Positions 23,781-35,490 of a stretch of 64,000 nucleotides of DNA are shown piece by piece; within the stretch, counting starts at the first letter, position 1; every line of letters begins with the position of its first letter. The DNA lies in assembly GCA_015680685.1 (NCBI GenBank), contig MNCI01037704.1, forward strand, positions 1-64,000, written 5' to 3'. The DNA is from Gnetum montanum (taxonomy: Eukaryota; Streptophyta; Gnetopsida; Gnetales; Gnetaceae). Below the pieces are notes generated by a model. It did no database searches, was not told the origin of the DNA, and saw only the letters and a program-made list of their open reading frames with translations. A program made the translations under genes and the position numbers.

Positions 23781-26270
23781 CATTTTGAATGGGTCCTTAT
23801 GAGATTGTTTGATCTTCATGCTTCTTATTGTGATAGGTTAATAACTTTGTTATGATGTTATTTATCTTCTACATGTATTGGGTGAAAGGTACTATGAGCC
23901 ATACATTATAATTCTATTAATACTTATGCATGGTAGTGGTTATTGTTGTTATTAGGTCTTTGGTAGTGTCTATGGTAACATATCTTTCATGGTACTTAAG
24001 CATCGGTGAGTTTAATTCATGGAGGTTTGACTTATTCTTTGGAATTGATTGTTCAGAAATTTTGTCTTTAAAACATTTCTAAAATTTTTATATTTCATTA
24101 TAAATATAGAAAATATTAGATTATGAATAAATTTTTTTAGCTTTTTAGTTGGAAAGTGAATAAATTCTCTTGAATTGTACTAGACATATTGTTAACTCAA
24201 TATGTCATCTCATGATGAACTTAAGGCTTTGGCTCTTCCTTAATCAAGAATTTTGGATAAGAGATGCCATGGAATATTAAACATGAATCATGAGGGTACT
24301 CATATGGAGTGACTTGTAGAGGGATTAAATCTATACCAAGAGCAAAGTTTCTATTATTTACTGATCATATTCTAATCGCAATACAACAAGCAATCATAAC
24401 CTATAGCAGATGTAAAAAATTGAAAATGTTTTTCTAACAATAATCTTGTCCTATTACAACCATGGAACTAGACCAGGAGTAGAGTTTTCATTCTTTATGG
24501 ATCATGTTCTAATGGTCATGCAGTAATTCCATAATCACTAGTAGAAAAAGAAAAAAAAAAGAGAATTATTTAATAAGATGTTTTGGATCCTAAAGTTCTC
24601 TCTTGTTCATGGTCAGAAAATAAGGTCGTTATGTTTATACATAAAAAGTCTCCATCACCAACAAGAAATATTAGTAGGAAATACTATGTATTTTTGAAAT
24701 GTGTAGTACCATAAGACATGAATAAGTTGATAAATAATTATTCATGAATGTGTGAACATGACAATGCTATGTATTTCTATTATTCTTTTGAAAACAATTT
24801 ACTTAAGTTGTCACTAAATGTCTTGATATTTACCAAGAACTAACACCTTACTTAGTCTTCTATCACAAAGTTTTTATTCATTATTTCTACTTTCTTTTTC
24901 CTTAACTTAATTTTCTATTTTTTTTCTTAATATTTTTTGGAGAATTATTTTAGACTAGGAAGTATGGGAGAGTGTGACTCACAGTCACTCGAAGTCTTAC
25001 TATGGTCTTAAATGCAAGTCACAGTCACCTTGAAAGCTTAATTTATTAACATCTAGCACCTGCAATGGATTACGAATCATAGTTTATCACATTTTGGAAT
25101 TCATCTTTTCAGGTTTCAAATAGTGCAGATGGCTATGACTAGCATCTTGCTACATTGTAATGTTGTTCTTTCAAATTTTAAAATAGTGTAGATAACTACT
25201 ACCCATAGTTTGTCACAACTTCAAATTTTTAAAATTTTTTATTTTCATGTTATGAGGGATTGTGACTTATAGTTGGTTGCAACTTGATTAAAAATGATAA
25301 AAAAATAAAAGTACATTCCATAATGCAAAACCTCAATTTGCATCATAGAGCACTCTAATACACATTTTAGAGCTAAGGTGAGCTACCATTGTGAGCATAC
25401 CAACTAGATCTAACCTCCAAGACATCCTTCCTTTCCAAAATGCCCAAGGTAGGACTTAAAACTTTTGTTCTTTAGCATTTTTTCTCTCGTGTTTTCTGTT
25501 GCACACTATTGCAACTAGATTTGAGGCATCAATGTTATTTTTGGAGTTGAATAAAGACTATATGGATGGCATGTGGACTTTTGATGTCTTCCTTGGTATG
25601 CTAATATTTATTTTTGTCTTATTCCAAACATTTTTATAATTTTTTATGTGAAATAGATTAGATTTTTTTTTCTTTCTAACTTTGGAACTTTTGGTTTTTG
25701 CTTAATAAATAATGAGGTATTAAGATAATGTTAAGGACTATGTAGAAGAATAAGAATCTTTTGTAACTTTAAATTCCTAGAAGTCTAGCTCTTACTAGGA
25801 ATTGAGTTAATTATCTCTACTATAGCATCATAGTGCTAGGCCTATTCATGATTGGAATTCAATTTTATTCCTAGGAAGGGCATTAGGTGTAACTAGAGCT
25901 ATCTTGCTTGAGATAATTCAACATTAATCCAAATCTTTTTTTCTTCTTTTCTAAGCTAGAGCTATCTTATATTGTATTATGTTCTCAATCTATTGTGATT
26001 CATTACAAAGAGTAATTACTATGTAATTTAAATTTTCTCTACCATGTATATTTATTATTTATCTTTGTACTAGGTAATTTCATTGAGGACAACATAGATC
26101 TAGTATGGAGCATTAATAATGTTGATATTTAAAATTACGAGTGTCAATTGTTACAATTCTCTTTTATCTTCTTTGCATTTATTTGAATTATGTATTTAAA
26201 ATTGAAAGTTTATGTGTTGAATTTTATTTATGTTTTGTTTATGCACTATATTATCTATATATTTGCACTG
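23781..26270 (+). other. Region between pol and env-position ORF of the second gypsy element
   Basis: No firm coding signal. T-rich on the plus strand, with a long pyrimidine-rich stretch at 24880-24940. A purine-rich AGGAAGTATGGGAGAG then TGTGACTCACAGTCACTCG at about 24955-24990 looks like a polypurine tract and LTR start. However, the matching env-position ORF and a TATA-bearing LTR-like region lie further right, so I leave it unassigned. Related GTGACTCACAGTCAC words recur at 25010-25030 and near 34560. Confidence 0.4.
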
Positions 26271-26279
26271 ATCTTCCAA

Positions 26280-26969
26280 ACAACAAGGAACTTCTCATGC
26301 ATCCCAACACAACAGGGGGAATTTACAAGGACCATCTTCAATGGCTACAAATCTAATAGCATGGATACATGATCAGGAGGAGGAGCAAGAACACACTCAT
26401 ATGGAGTGCATGAAGCACTTAAAGTGTAAGTGCCAAGAGGCGAAGTTTCCTTGCTGCCATTGAGGTCACCTAGGAACTTCAAGCCTATAACAAAATAAGT
26501 GAATTCACTAGTTTTAGTGGCCTTAACAATGTAGAACTTGGACCTTATCTTGATAATAGGTGAGGCATTTTATGAACAAGAGGCTCGTTAGTTCTACCTC
26601 ACATTCTGGAGGATTTTCCATGCTTCATGAACTTTCCAAGTTGGAAGTAGGTCCAACAATATTAGCGAGGCCCTCATAACTAAGGTCCTTAAGATGCAAG
26701 TAAAACCAAACAAACAACATTTTTTGTCAGCATCATTAGAGCAGAAGACCTAGTTAGTGAAGTTCTTTCTTAATGTAGTGATGGATGAGATGGGATGGTC
26801 TTACAAGAACTGTTCTTTGGAAAGGAGGGTTCTTCCAAGGACTGTCATAATGAACATCCTAGATAGCTCCCATTTCATGCACGTCATGCACTTTGGCATG
26901 TTGGTGATCAGTGAATTAAAAGATCCCTACACCTTCCATGATTCATATATTATATTTTCCAAGATGGAG
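26280..26969 (+). pseudogene. Env-position ORF of the second gypsy element, first part
   Basis: Plus-strand frames contain NKELLMHPNTTGG, LYEQEAR-like sequence, FYLTFWRIFHAS, SNNISEALITKVLKMQV, KPNKQHFLSASLEQKT and then an unbroken stretch from 26757 including MDEMGWSYKNCSLERRVLPR and HFMHVMHFGMLVISELK. The ORF is interrupted at KME by the copia element at 26970 and resumes at 33322. Its position after integrase is that of the env-like ORF of Athila-type elements. I see no clear signal peptide or membrane segment here. It resembles the ORFs annotated as putative plant transposon protein, and that is a resemblance only. At least six stops. Confidence 0.55.
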
Positions 26970-28981
26970 TGTGGATCATTGAACTTAGAAGAGAGGGAGC
27001 ATGAATAAGTTCCCAAATTAAACCTTTGTAACACAAAAGCACATACACCAAATTTAACATGGTTTCCAAACCTTGGTAGTCTACACTTGGAGGGTAGATC
27101 GCTAGCACACCTCCAAACTTTGTTACTCTTAAATGTGGTTGAAGGGTCCACATAGAATACAGTCTTTAAGCCCCACTCTAGAGTGCTATGATGCAACACT
27201 AGCCACTCAATCCCACAAGGTTCCATCAAGCTTGGAATGTATCTTCTAGGCTTTCAAAACCTTTACAACCTTAAGCTATGCTTCAAAGTGTTATACCGCA
27301 TGATGAGCAGTGAGGTACCCCTTTATCCAACCATATAAATGACAAGAGTTCACACACAATCTAGTTGAATTCTATGGATGGGACTAGTTGTGGATCTAAA
27401 TCATTATGCTCTGATAACAATTCACTATCTTTTTACTTGAACTAGTGGTAGCTTTGTCACGTATGGTTTAGTCCAAACTGAGGCATATGATGATGTTGTC
27501 TAACCCTATGCTACTCCAAATGGCAATAAAGAGATAAATTAATTAACCTAATAAATAGTGGAAAGTAAATTCTAAGATAACCTATCTACAATGAGTATCC
27601 ATCCCTAACCATCTACACATTCCTTGGACTTCATATAACCATTGTTGGGGTTACCAAGCATACATTACTAGGCTTGCCAAATAATACACTACTAGGTTAC
27701 CAAGTAATTATAGTAAATGTTCACGATTAGTCATACCCATTTTTCTTAATAACAAGGATAGTAAATAGTAATAAATAGAAACATGAACTAAATAAAATAG
27801 TAAATAATTAAAAAATTAAATAATTAAAGAAACAATAAATCTAAGTGGATGCTACAATGATGGGAGTAATCTTGACCTTTATTTTCGGTCATGTAGCATG
27901 TCCAAGTACATCACACTCGAATAAGAATGTTGTACAATTGCAAACATCACACTGTAGGCATGCAATAGGAAATAACAAGACTAAAAACCAATAATCCACA
28001 AAGAAACTAACTAAAACTGAAACTAAAACTATCTCCCAACTATGCACCCAAGTATTGTATTCATAGGCTAGCATAGAAGAGATGATACTGGGTATCTGAC
28101 ATGGCTTCTTGGGCTCTAATATCAGGTATCTGATATCAAGGCTTCGATATCAAAGTTGAAAAAATCATGACTCATCACCACAATACTAACAATTTAATCC
28201 TGTAGGATCCTAACAAGGTCAAGAAACATGTCTTTCTACAAAAAGCACATCAACGTCATAGCACAACAACAGAACAACAATCACAAGGGATGAATGCAAC
28301 TTAGTTTGTTAATCTTTGCACTTTGAGGAATAGCACACTTTACAATGAAAAAATGATGATACAATGAAGAGAAACAAAGATTACAATGATTTACAAAATG
28401 ATTGTACAATGATTACACATAAGCTTGCACATTTTCCAATGTATATGATGTCTTCTTATAGCTGTCATGTTTCTGAATCCTTCTTAGAACTCATGCAGCA
28501 ACTAGCCAATAGCCACTAACAATCATGAAAGACATCTTCTTCATGTTTGAAACATCTTTCTATATTTGCCTTCAATTATGAGAAGACATCATTTTTTGGA
28601 AAATATGTATTTTTGAAATATCCATTCTAGAAAGACATCTTTGTCTAATGAAAGATGTCTCTTTAAAACTAGCCTACATTCTGTGAAGATGTCTTTGCCT
28701 AATGGAAGATGTCTCTACTTGGAGAAATATGTCTACTATCTCTTGAATATTTCTTTGCTTGTGTTCACTCCAATTTTTCCAAGATGTCTGTTTTTTTTTA
28801 GAGACATCTTTCTTAGTCTTTCTTTGCAAAATTAATCCTTCTTTACTTGCCCAAAAGCTTGCACAATCCAAATATCAATCCAAGTTCTTGTCTTGCAAGC
28901 AGAATAATAACACACATATACAAACAACTTTATCTTTCATTTTTCTTAATGTTTTGATATACCAAAACCAAAAGGTCCACA
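26970..28981 (-). repeat. 3' LTR of copia element C2, split by a solo LTR
   Basis: It matches the LTRs at 32195, 39646, 43378 and 56808. The match runs up to TTATACCGCA (27300) and resumes at CCACAATACTAACAATTTAA (28178). Without the insert it is about 1.13 kb. Minus-strand polypurine sequence AAAAAAGGAGAGAT adjoins its right end (28982 onward). The right third (28530-28820) holds the AGACATCT/AGATGTCT motif cluster. Confidence 0.85.
27301..28177 (-). mobile_element. Solo LTR of the Athila-like family inside the C2 LTR
   Basis: It starts TGATGAGCAGTGAGGTACCC and ends ATGACTCATCA, with perfect TGATGAG/CTCATCA termini. It is flanked by CCGCA (27296-27300) and CCACA (28178-28182), a 5-bp target duplication with one CpG-to-CpA change. 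Length is 877 bp. It is similar along its length to 14399-15154 and 59737-60527. Confidence 0.9.
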
Positions 28982-29687
28982 ATCTCTCCTTTTTTGATAA
29001 TGTCCAAAACTTAAGAAAATGGGTTAGTCTTAATAAAATTGTTTATTCTTATCCTAATAATAACATATTAGCTACATCTCCCCCTTTAACCAAAAAGGAC
29101 AATGCATAAAAAATATACTAAGAAAAGAATTAGGACATATAAATTCCTATGGTAGCCTTAGGATAAGCATGGAGATTCAATGGCATGTAAATCAATGTAA
29201 AAGTAAGAATAAATGGCAAAGGTAAATTACACAGAGATAATAGGGAAAGCACACCATCTACCCATAATCATCAAAAAACTATTATATACCATACTATCAC
29301 AAGAGTACAACTATCTGCAACTATCAAACTAAACCAATCACATATGTGAAAAGTACCAAACTCACATATGTGAAAGCCAAAAATATCTCATCCTTTTTGA
29401 GCATCAAAGGCAAGCTCTCAATCACTAACCATGGTAGCATCCTTAGACTTAGAATCTATTACTACTTTATATGGATGATAAGTCTTCTCTTCATCATCAT
29501 CAGTATTGGTGCTAGATTGGCTAGATTTCTAAGTGTCCTCATCAAAGGACCCAACCTGCTACATTGGAGCCCTCCCACGATGAAGCTTCACTTGAAACTA
29601 AGAGGAACCTGGTGGAGCTAATGGAGCTGGTGGCTACTAAAATTGAACCCATTGGGACATGGGTCCAAAGATGCTCTCCATAGGACA

Positions 29688-30773
29688 TTACTCAAAAGAG
29701 CTAGGAACATCAGTAGGATGTGGAATTGTGTAAGCAGGAGGGATTGAAACATGGTGCTTTGGTTGCTCCCCCTGGACACCAACTAGGGATGCCTTTGGCT
29801 TAGAATCTAACTCCATCATGAAGTCATACATGCATGAAGGACCTACTACTGAAGAATGGTATGGAGGAACAAGAACATTCTCCTCATTGTTAGAGATAGA
29901 AGAAGTAGTAACCTCATCAAACACTTGCCCATTGGAGGGAGGAGGAATTCTAGCTACATCCAAACTCTTACACAAGTAAGAGAGGTTCCTTCCAAGCTTC
30001 CCAATGGCTAGTGCAAAGGGCCTAAGAAGCTTCTTTAGTGATGAAATGAGTTAAGGAATGGTGGATTTTTATCTTCTTAGCTATGGAGATGCTTCCTTAT
30101 TTGGTTCTTGAGGCCTAGTGCTAATATGTGAAGTGCTTCTCTTCTCCATGTACTCATTGAGACTCCTATTTCCTTTTAGCAAAGGCAACTAAAGTATATG
30201 TACATTCCTCTACTGAATTAGCAAGCTAATGAGATAGGAGTATCCAAGGATTATCTCCTTGGCATAGAGGCTCAAAATATCTCTCCAAAGAGTGTGCCCC
30301 AAATCCAATGGTAAGCCTACAAGTAGACAATACATTACAAAATCTTGAGATGGTAGTAGATAACTATAGCTACCTCCTTTCACCACGATGTTATACAAAA
30401 TAATAAGTAACAAGGTGGAGGTATTATAAGTCATTTTTTTCCTCTCAATATGACCCATATTGAATGGCATATCTCTCCCAAATAAAACATCACAAAATTC
30501 ATCATGTCCTATGGGCATTATACAATTTGTGTAAATATCATGCATAGAATCAATCATAACCTAGAAGACATAAAAACTAGATATGGCTAGAATTGCATTT
30601 ACAGTTTGGGGAGAGACTTCAACAACTATTCCCCCAAAAGTTAATGTGAATTCCCCAACAATAGCATCAAATATAAAAATGTTACAACATAACTCCCTAA
30701 TAAGCACCTTAGGAATAAGAAAATTCATGGAAATGAAGGTGGTCCACTTCAAAAGCTTAAAGTAATATAACAA
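29688..30773 (-). pseudogene. Extra ORF of element C2 (plant-transposon-protein-like)
   Basis: Minus-strand frames give a run of protein-like sequence. From 30773: LLKWTTFISMNFLIPKVLIR, then IFIFDAIVGEFTLTFGGIVV with EVSPQTVNAILAI. From 30557: IMPIGHDEFCDVLFGRDMPF, then KKMTYNTSTLLLIILYNIV and FVMYCLLVGLPLDLGHTLWR. A proline/serine-rich tail follows at 29975-29688 (VPPYHSSVVGPSCM, PPAYTIPHPTDVP). Only about two stops break it, which is fewer than in its surroundings. The pattern (basic-residue REF-type strand, then VSPxxxxxxL) resembles plant retrotransposon ORFs labelled putative plant transposon protein. It has the same orientation as gag and no counterpart in C1. Function unknown. Confidence 0.5.
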
Positions 30774-31059
30774 AGATTATTATCTATGAAGTGAAAAATC
30801 AAGAGAATGCTCTAAAATAATAGTAGTGGTTTGAGTTGCCTTGAACCTATGCTAGGCACTTATGCTTCAAAACTAAGGCATGTAGGAAGGTGACACCCTA
30901 CTGGAACTTCCTCTTGAATGCTTCTTGGGTGATTCCCTAGATGTTCCAATCTTCTTGTGGGCCATCTCTAACCAAAATCATTGTAAATGGTGGAGCCCTA
31001 CTCATCTTTGTGGGGTAGATCTAAAGGAATACAATAAAAATGAATGTTTTTTCTTTTAT

Positions 31060-31280
31060 ACTGATGGAAAAATGAGTGTTTTGAATGAAAATGAAAATGT
31101 CTATTTTAACAGGAAGACATATTTCCCAGATGTAAAAGTTATAGTACACATGTTTTTCTTTCAAGAGACATATTTCCTACAAACCTCAACAAATCAAAGA
31201 GATGTCTTATTTTCTCAAAGATGTCTTTCCAAAGACATCTTTCACTTTTGAGAGATGTCTTTGATCAAAAATAGGGTGAG
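31060..31280. repeat. Internal cluster of AGATGTCT/AGACATCT motifs
   Basis: Copies such as AGAGATGTCTTATTTT, AAAGATGTCTTTCCAAAGAC and AGAGATGTCTTTGATC occur here, outside any LTR, between gag and the extra ORF of C2. They are the same words that fill the family's LTR cluster. Confidence 0.6.
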
Positions 31281-31379
31281 GTTTGAAAGGGCTACCAATG
31301 GTCTATAGTCTTAATAAGAGCTTGAAAATAAAAGAAAAATTTACCTCTACCTACCTATCATGCTGCTATGTTCCTTTGT

Positions 31380-32150
31380 TTCTTCTAGTGATTAGTCATT
31401 GTAGCTTCCTAGTGAGAAAGGTAATCTCATCTTCATTTCCCTTATCATGCTCAATGAGCTTCTTATCCTTTCAAGTAATCTTCAAGAGAATGGATCTTTC
31501 TTGAATAGCTCCTTCACTTATCAGATTCATTTCATAGGTGATGAGAGCATATTGAAATTCCTCAAATTTCAAAGTTGAGAAATCTCTAATTTCCTTCATT
31601 GCTGAGACCTTCGATCTAAACTCGAATTGTAGAGTTGTAATCATTTTGATGATGACATCACTTTCAGGAAGATCCTTTCCTATTCTTCTAATTACTACAA
31701 CAAGATCATTAGTTCTAGAGAGATAATCTTTTATTTTCTCACCTTCTTTCATTTTTAGTTTATCATATTCACTTTGTAAATATAATAATTTTGATTTCAT
31801 AATAATAGATGTTCCTTCATAAGTATCCTAAATAATTTTTCCAAATTTCTTTGGCCATTCTACATCCTACTACTTTATTAAATCTAGAATTTTTCAAATC
31901 ACAATATAAAATTTTTTTTCTTTTGAATCAAACATGAACCTATCCTTTTCCTCTTATGACCATTTGTTGCAAGGATTGATGATGTTGATGGAGTTGTCGA
32001 TAGGTAGATCATATCCTTTAGGGATTGACTCCCATACTTCAAATTCCATGGATTCAAAGAACCCTTTCATTCTAGCTTTCCAATAGGCAAAGTCACATCC
32101 ATCGACCATGGGTGGCTTTGTGTATGATTTCCCCTCCATTGTTCTTTCTT
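31380..32150 (-). pseudogene. gag: Copia gag of element C2 (broken)
   Basis: The minus frame begins MEGKSYTKPPMVDGCDFAYW then KARMKGFFESMEFEVWESI, the start of copia-type Gag (FDGxNYxxWKxRM). It resumes at 31800 with LQSEYDKLKMKEGEKIKDYL, then NDLVVVIRRIGKDLPESDVI and FSTLKFEEFQYALITYEMNL, the UBN2-type gag core. Stops and a frameshift lie at about 31810-31950. It is closely related to the gag of C1 (41680-43310). No zinc knuckle is seen before coding sense is lost near 31380. Confidence 0.8.
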
Positions 32151-32182
32151 GAAGTTGATGATGACAGAGAAGAGTACCAATC

Positions 32183-32194
32183 TTCAATACCACT
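32183..32194 (-). other. Primer-binding site remnant of C2
   Basis: The minus strand reads AGTGGTATTGAAGATTGGTA just inside the LTR. This is a decayed TGGTATCAGAGC-type site for initiator methionine tRNA, the usual copia primer. C1 has the better preserved TGGTATTAGAG in the same place. Confidence 0.6.
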
Positions 32195-33316
32195 TGTGGA
32201 TCATTGAACCTCAAAAGACGATGATGAATAAGTTTCCAAATTAAAACTTTGTAACACAATTTCATACACACTAAATTTAATGTGGTTCCTCAACTTGGGT
32301 AGTCCACACTCGCAGGGTAGATCACTAGCACACCTTTGAACTTTGTTGCTATGAAATGTGGTTTAAAGGTCCACATCCTCTATAGTCTTTAAGCCCCACT
32401 CCTGAGTGTTCTACCACAACACTATCCACCTAACCTTACAAGATCCAATTAGGCTTGGAATATGGTTTCTAGGATTCCATAACATTTACAACCTTGAGAT
32501 CCACTCTAGAGCATTATACCATAGTACCAACAACTCAATCCCGTATGATCTCGACAAGCTCAAGCAAAATGCCAACCTACAAGAAGCATAACAAACAAGG
32601 CAACAAGAGAACAATAATTATAAGTGATGAATGCAACTTAGTTTGTTGAGCCTTGTACTTTGAGGTATAGCACACTTTACAATGAACAAATGATGATACA
32701 ATAAAGATAAACAACGATTATAATGATTCAAAAAATTATTATATAATGATTACACATAAGCTTGCACATTTTCTAATGCATATGATGTCTTCTTATAGCT
32801 ACAATGTTTCTAAATCCTTCTTGGAACTCATGCAATGGCTAGCCAATGGTTAGTAATAGTCATGGAAGATGTCTTCTTCATGCCTAAGATGTCTTTCTAT
32901 ATTTGCCTTCATTTTTGGGTAGACATATTTGTCTAGGAAAGATGTCCTTCTAAAATCTCCATTCTAAAAATATGTCTTCATTTTATGGATGATGTCTTTT
33001 TGAAACTTGACTACATTCTATAAAGACATCTTTTCCTGATGAAAGACATCTCTACCTAGAGAAAGACATCTCCTATTTCTTTAAGATGTCTTTACCTATG
33101 TTCATTCCAATTCCACCAAGACATCTACTATTTCTCAGAGATACCTTTCTTCATCTTCCTTTGCATAATGAATTCTTCATTACTTATCCAAAATCTTGCG
33201 CAATCCAAATCTCAATCCAAGTTCTTGTCCTACAAGCATAATAATCACACACATACAAAAAACCTTGTCTTCCATTTTTCTTAATGTTTTAACATTCCAA
33301 AGCCAAAAGGTCCACA
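32195..33316 (-). repeat. 5' LTR of copia element C2
   Basis: Its plus-strand ends are TGTGGATCATTGAACC and CAAAAGGTCCACA; 1122 bp, with no insertion. The motif cluster AGACATCT/AGATGTCT lies at 32870-33150, towards the element's own 5' (U3) end. The next five bases are the TGGAG target duplicate. Confidence 0.9.
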
Positions 33317-33321
33317 TGGAG

Positions 33322-34080
33322 TTGGTGGTCCAAGATGCCAATGGAATCCCCTTTCCATTGATGATCTTAGTACTATATCAACACTTCTAGATTTGTCCAC
33401 TTGCCCTACCCATCAAGAAGATCGTTGCCTTAGGTGAGGACTAGTTTCCAAGTTTGTGATGAACCTTCTACACCAAGTAGTTTTCCAAGACACTCTTTAA
33501 GGAGGTTCAGCTGATTCCTAATCCACAGATTCTAGGAGATGGAGGTAAGGCTTCTTGGGAGGTCCATTATGTCAATATGCAGCAGTAGTAACCAAAATAG
33601 CAACAACAATAGTACTAGGATATGGCAGGAGCTAAACAAGATTTGGTCGCATATAAATATAGACTCATGGCCTGATTCGATGCCCTTTAGATAAATCTCA
33701 TTACACCATGTAATGAGATGGAGGCATGTCTCCATGCCCACTATGACCAATTAGAGAGAAGGCAGTATCATTTGGTCTCTAATGTGGATATCCTATGACA
33801 TCATTTATTTTTCAAGATGAGGGATCTTCATCAGACTATTAGTTACCAAGAGATGGATGAATTGGTGGACCTAGAATTTACACTTATGCAATCCTCAATC
33901 ATTGATGTAGACAAGGCTAGACCATCTAACCATAGCAACCATGTAGATGAAAAAGTGAAAAAGTAGAACTTAATGAGTAAGGGGGCAGGTGATGATGTGC
34001 CTCAACCTCCTTCTGTAGCAAAGGTTCTTGTACACCCTTCAAAGGAAGGCTTAGCCCCTCCAGCTTAAGCATCTTATCGC
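33322..34080 (+). pseudogene. Env-position ORF of the second gypsy element, second part
   Basis: The frame resumes right after the TGGAG duplicate with LVVQDANGIPFPLMILVLYQ. It continues PLALPIKKIVALGED, LFKEVQLIPNPQILGDGGKA, then a glutamine/tyrosine-rich stretch (MQQ). A helical segment follows: MAGAKQDLVAYKYRLM, CNEMEACLHAHYDQLERRQY, FKMRDLHQTISYQEMDELVD. It ends APPA then TAA near 34068. About ten stops, most of them TAG. No membrane span is evident, so an envelope role is not supported by sequence. Function unknown. Confidence 0.55.
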
Positions 34081-35100
34081 CCACTTCTTCTTTTTCTTCT
34101 CCTATTGTATGTTTTTAATGTTATGATAGAGGGAACTATTTCTATTATATGATCTCTATTTATTGTATTTCCATTAATTCATATGCATTATTCTACTTAC
34201 TTTTATTAGGATAATGAAGAGCTAGTTGGGTCTATGTTAGGACATGAATTGATGCCTCTTGCACTATGTTCCTCTATTCTACAAGCTTGGATGTGTAGCT
34301 ATAAGCTTATGTGACCTACAACCATCCACATCTCAAAGTCTCAACTCATAATGTGAGTTCTAATCAATTTCCAACTCATCAAGAAAGCAATATGCATCCT
34401 ATGGTTATCGATAGTTAAATTTTAACATTAGGGGACTAAAAAGCAAGTAGAGTTAGCCTTAAATGGAGATGGTGGTAGAGCAGAAGCTATATTTGCATTG
34501 GACAAGGTACTACAAGCTCATGTGACCCACATAAGCTCATAACTCAAAGTTTTGTTTAGATATCACTCGCAGTCACTCATAATTTGATTTATAATAGAGA
34601 ATCATATCCATCAATAAGATCTCCTATGACTCACACCCATATTATAGTCATTATGAATTTTTCTTAGTTCAACTATTTGATGATTTGGATTTAAGTACTC
34701 AACCATTGGAAATGATTAACTAAGACTGTTGATTGTAGTACTTCATAGCAATTGATTGACTTGGTGATTCTTCTTTGGACAGGAAGCTAAAACCTAGCTA
34801 TGACTTGCACCTAGTCATAACCATTAGCTAGAATTTATTATAACCATCAATTGAAACCATTTTCACACCTATTTAAAGAAAAAATTCAAGAGATATACAT
34901 ATACACATAGAGAAAGAGGATAGATAGATATTCAAAGAACATTTTGATATAAGATTGAAGTGTTAATGATTATTATAATGAGAGTTATTTCTTGAGATTG
35001 ATGATTGAATGATAATGTTTGTTTCTTTGTTAGAGTAAATTAATGTTAAGTGTTCTTCATCATAATTTTGGCACCTTACCCTTATGTAACCTGAGGTCCT
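34081..35100 (+). repeat. Probable 3' LTR region of the second gypsy element
   Basis: Non-coding. A TATA-like CCTATTTAAAG at about 34868 is followed by A-rich sequence and GATAGATAGAT. Two copies of a short phrase (AAGCTTATGTGACCTACA near 34305 and AAGCTCATGTGACCCACA near 34511) lie upstream. The region follows the env-position ORF and no partner LTR is in the window, so both boundaries are uncertain. Confidence 0.35.
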
Positions 35101-35490
35101 CCATTTGATTAACTTCCATGTTCTACAACACAAGCACTATTGAATAAAGAATAACATAATAATACCTATAAACTCTTTGCATTGGATGGAATTGAACTTA
35201 AGCTCCAAATTAATGTCATCCATCTCAAGCACTACTTCAAGCAACTTCCCAAAGTACATCATAATTAAGCAACAAACACAATATTTGATTCTAAATACTA
35301 TACATAATTTTTAATAATGATGCATGATCTAAGAAGAGGTGGGAGAGAGTTAGACATATAAGACTCCAATCACTAGAATTTATATATATAACGCCTAAGG
35401 TAAATCAGGAAAATTAGTAAGAAATGATCTAGTCACATAAACTTCTAATTAATAGGAAATTATTATTTAGAAAGGTAAAGAGTTCTAAGA

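Larger units (their letters stand above)
26970..33316 (-). mobile_element. Copia-type element C2 with gag and an extra ORF
   Basis: A minus-strand LTR retrotransposon. Its LTRs read TGTGGATCATTGAAC...GGTCCACA on the plus strand, at 26970-28981 (interrupted) and 32195-33316. It is flanked by an exact TGGAG duplication (26965-26969 and 33317-33321). Removing it restores the reading sense of the env-position ORF. Internally it has a degenerate primer site, copia gag and, further on, a second ORF. I see no protease, integrase, RT or RNase H, so it is non-autonomous in its present form. Whether the pol was replaced by the segment at 28982-31280 is unknown. Confidence 0.88.

Noticed and set aside
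24955-24990. Polypurine tract plus TGTGACTCACAG as the start of a 3' LTR
   Set aside because: The env-position ORF of the same element and a TATA-bearing region lie further right, and no matching LTR end was found. Kept only as a note.
26927-27229. Minus-strand 100-codon open frame
   Set aside because: It spans the target duplication and the LTR edge of C2, so it joins unrelated sequences.
28530-28820. CRISPR-like array from regularly recurring AGATGTCT words
   Set aside because: The repeat is only about 8-12 bp, on both strands, with irregular spacing, inside the LTR of a plant retrotransposon.
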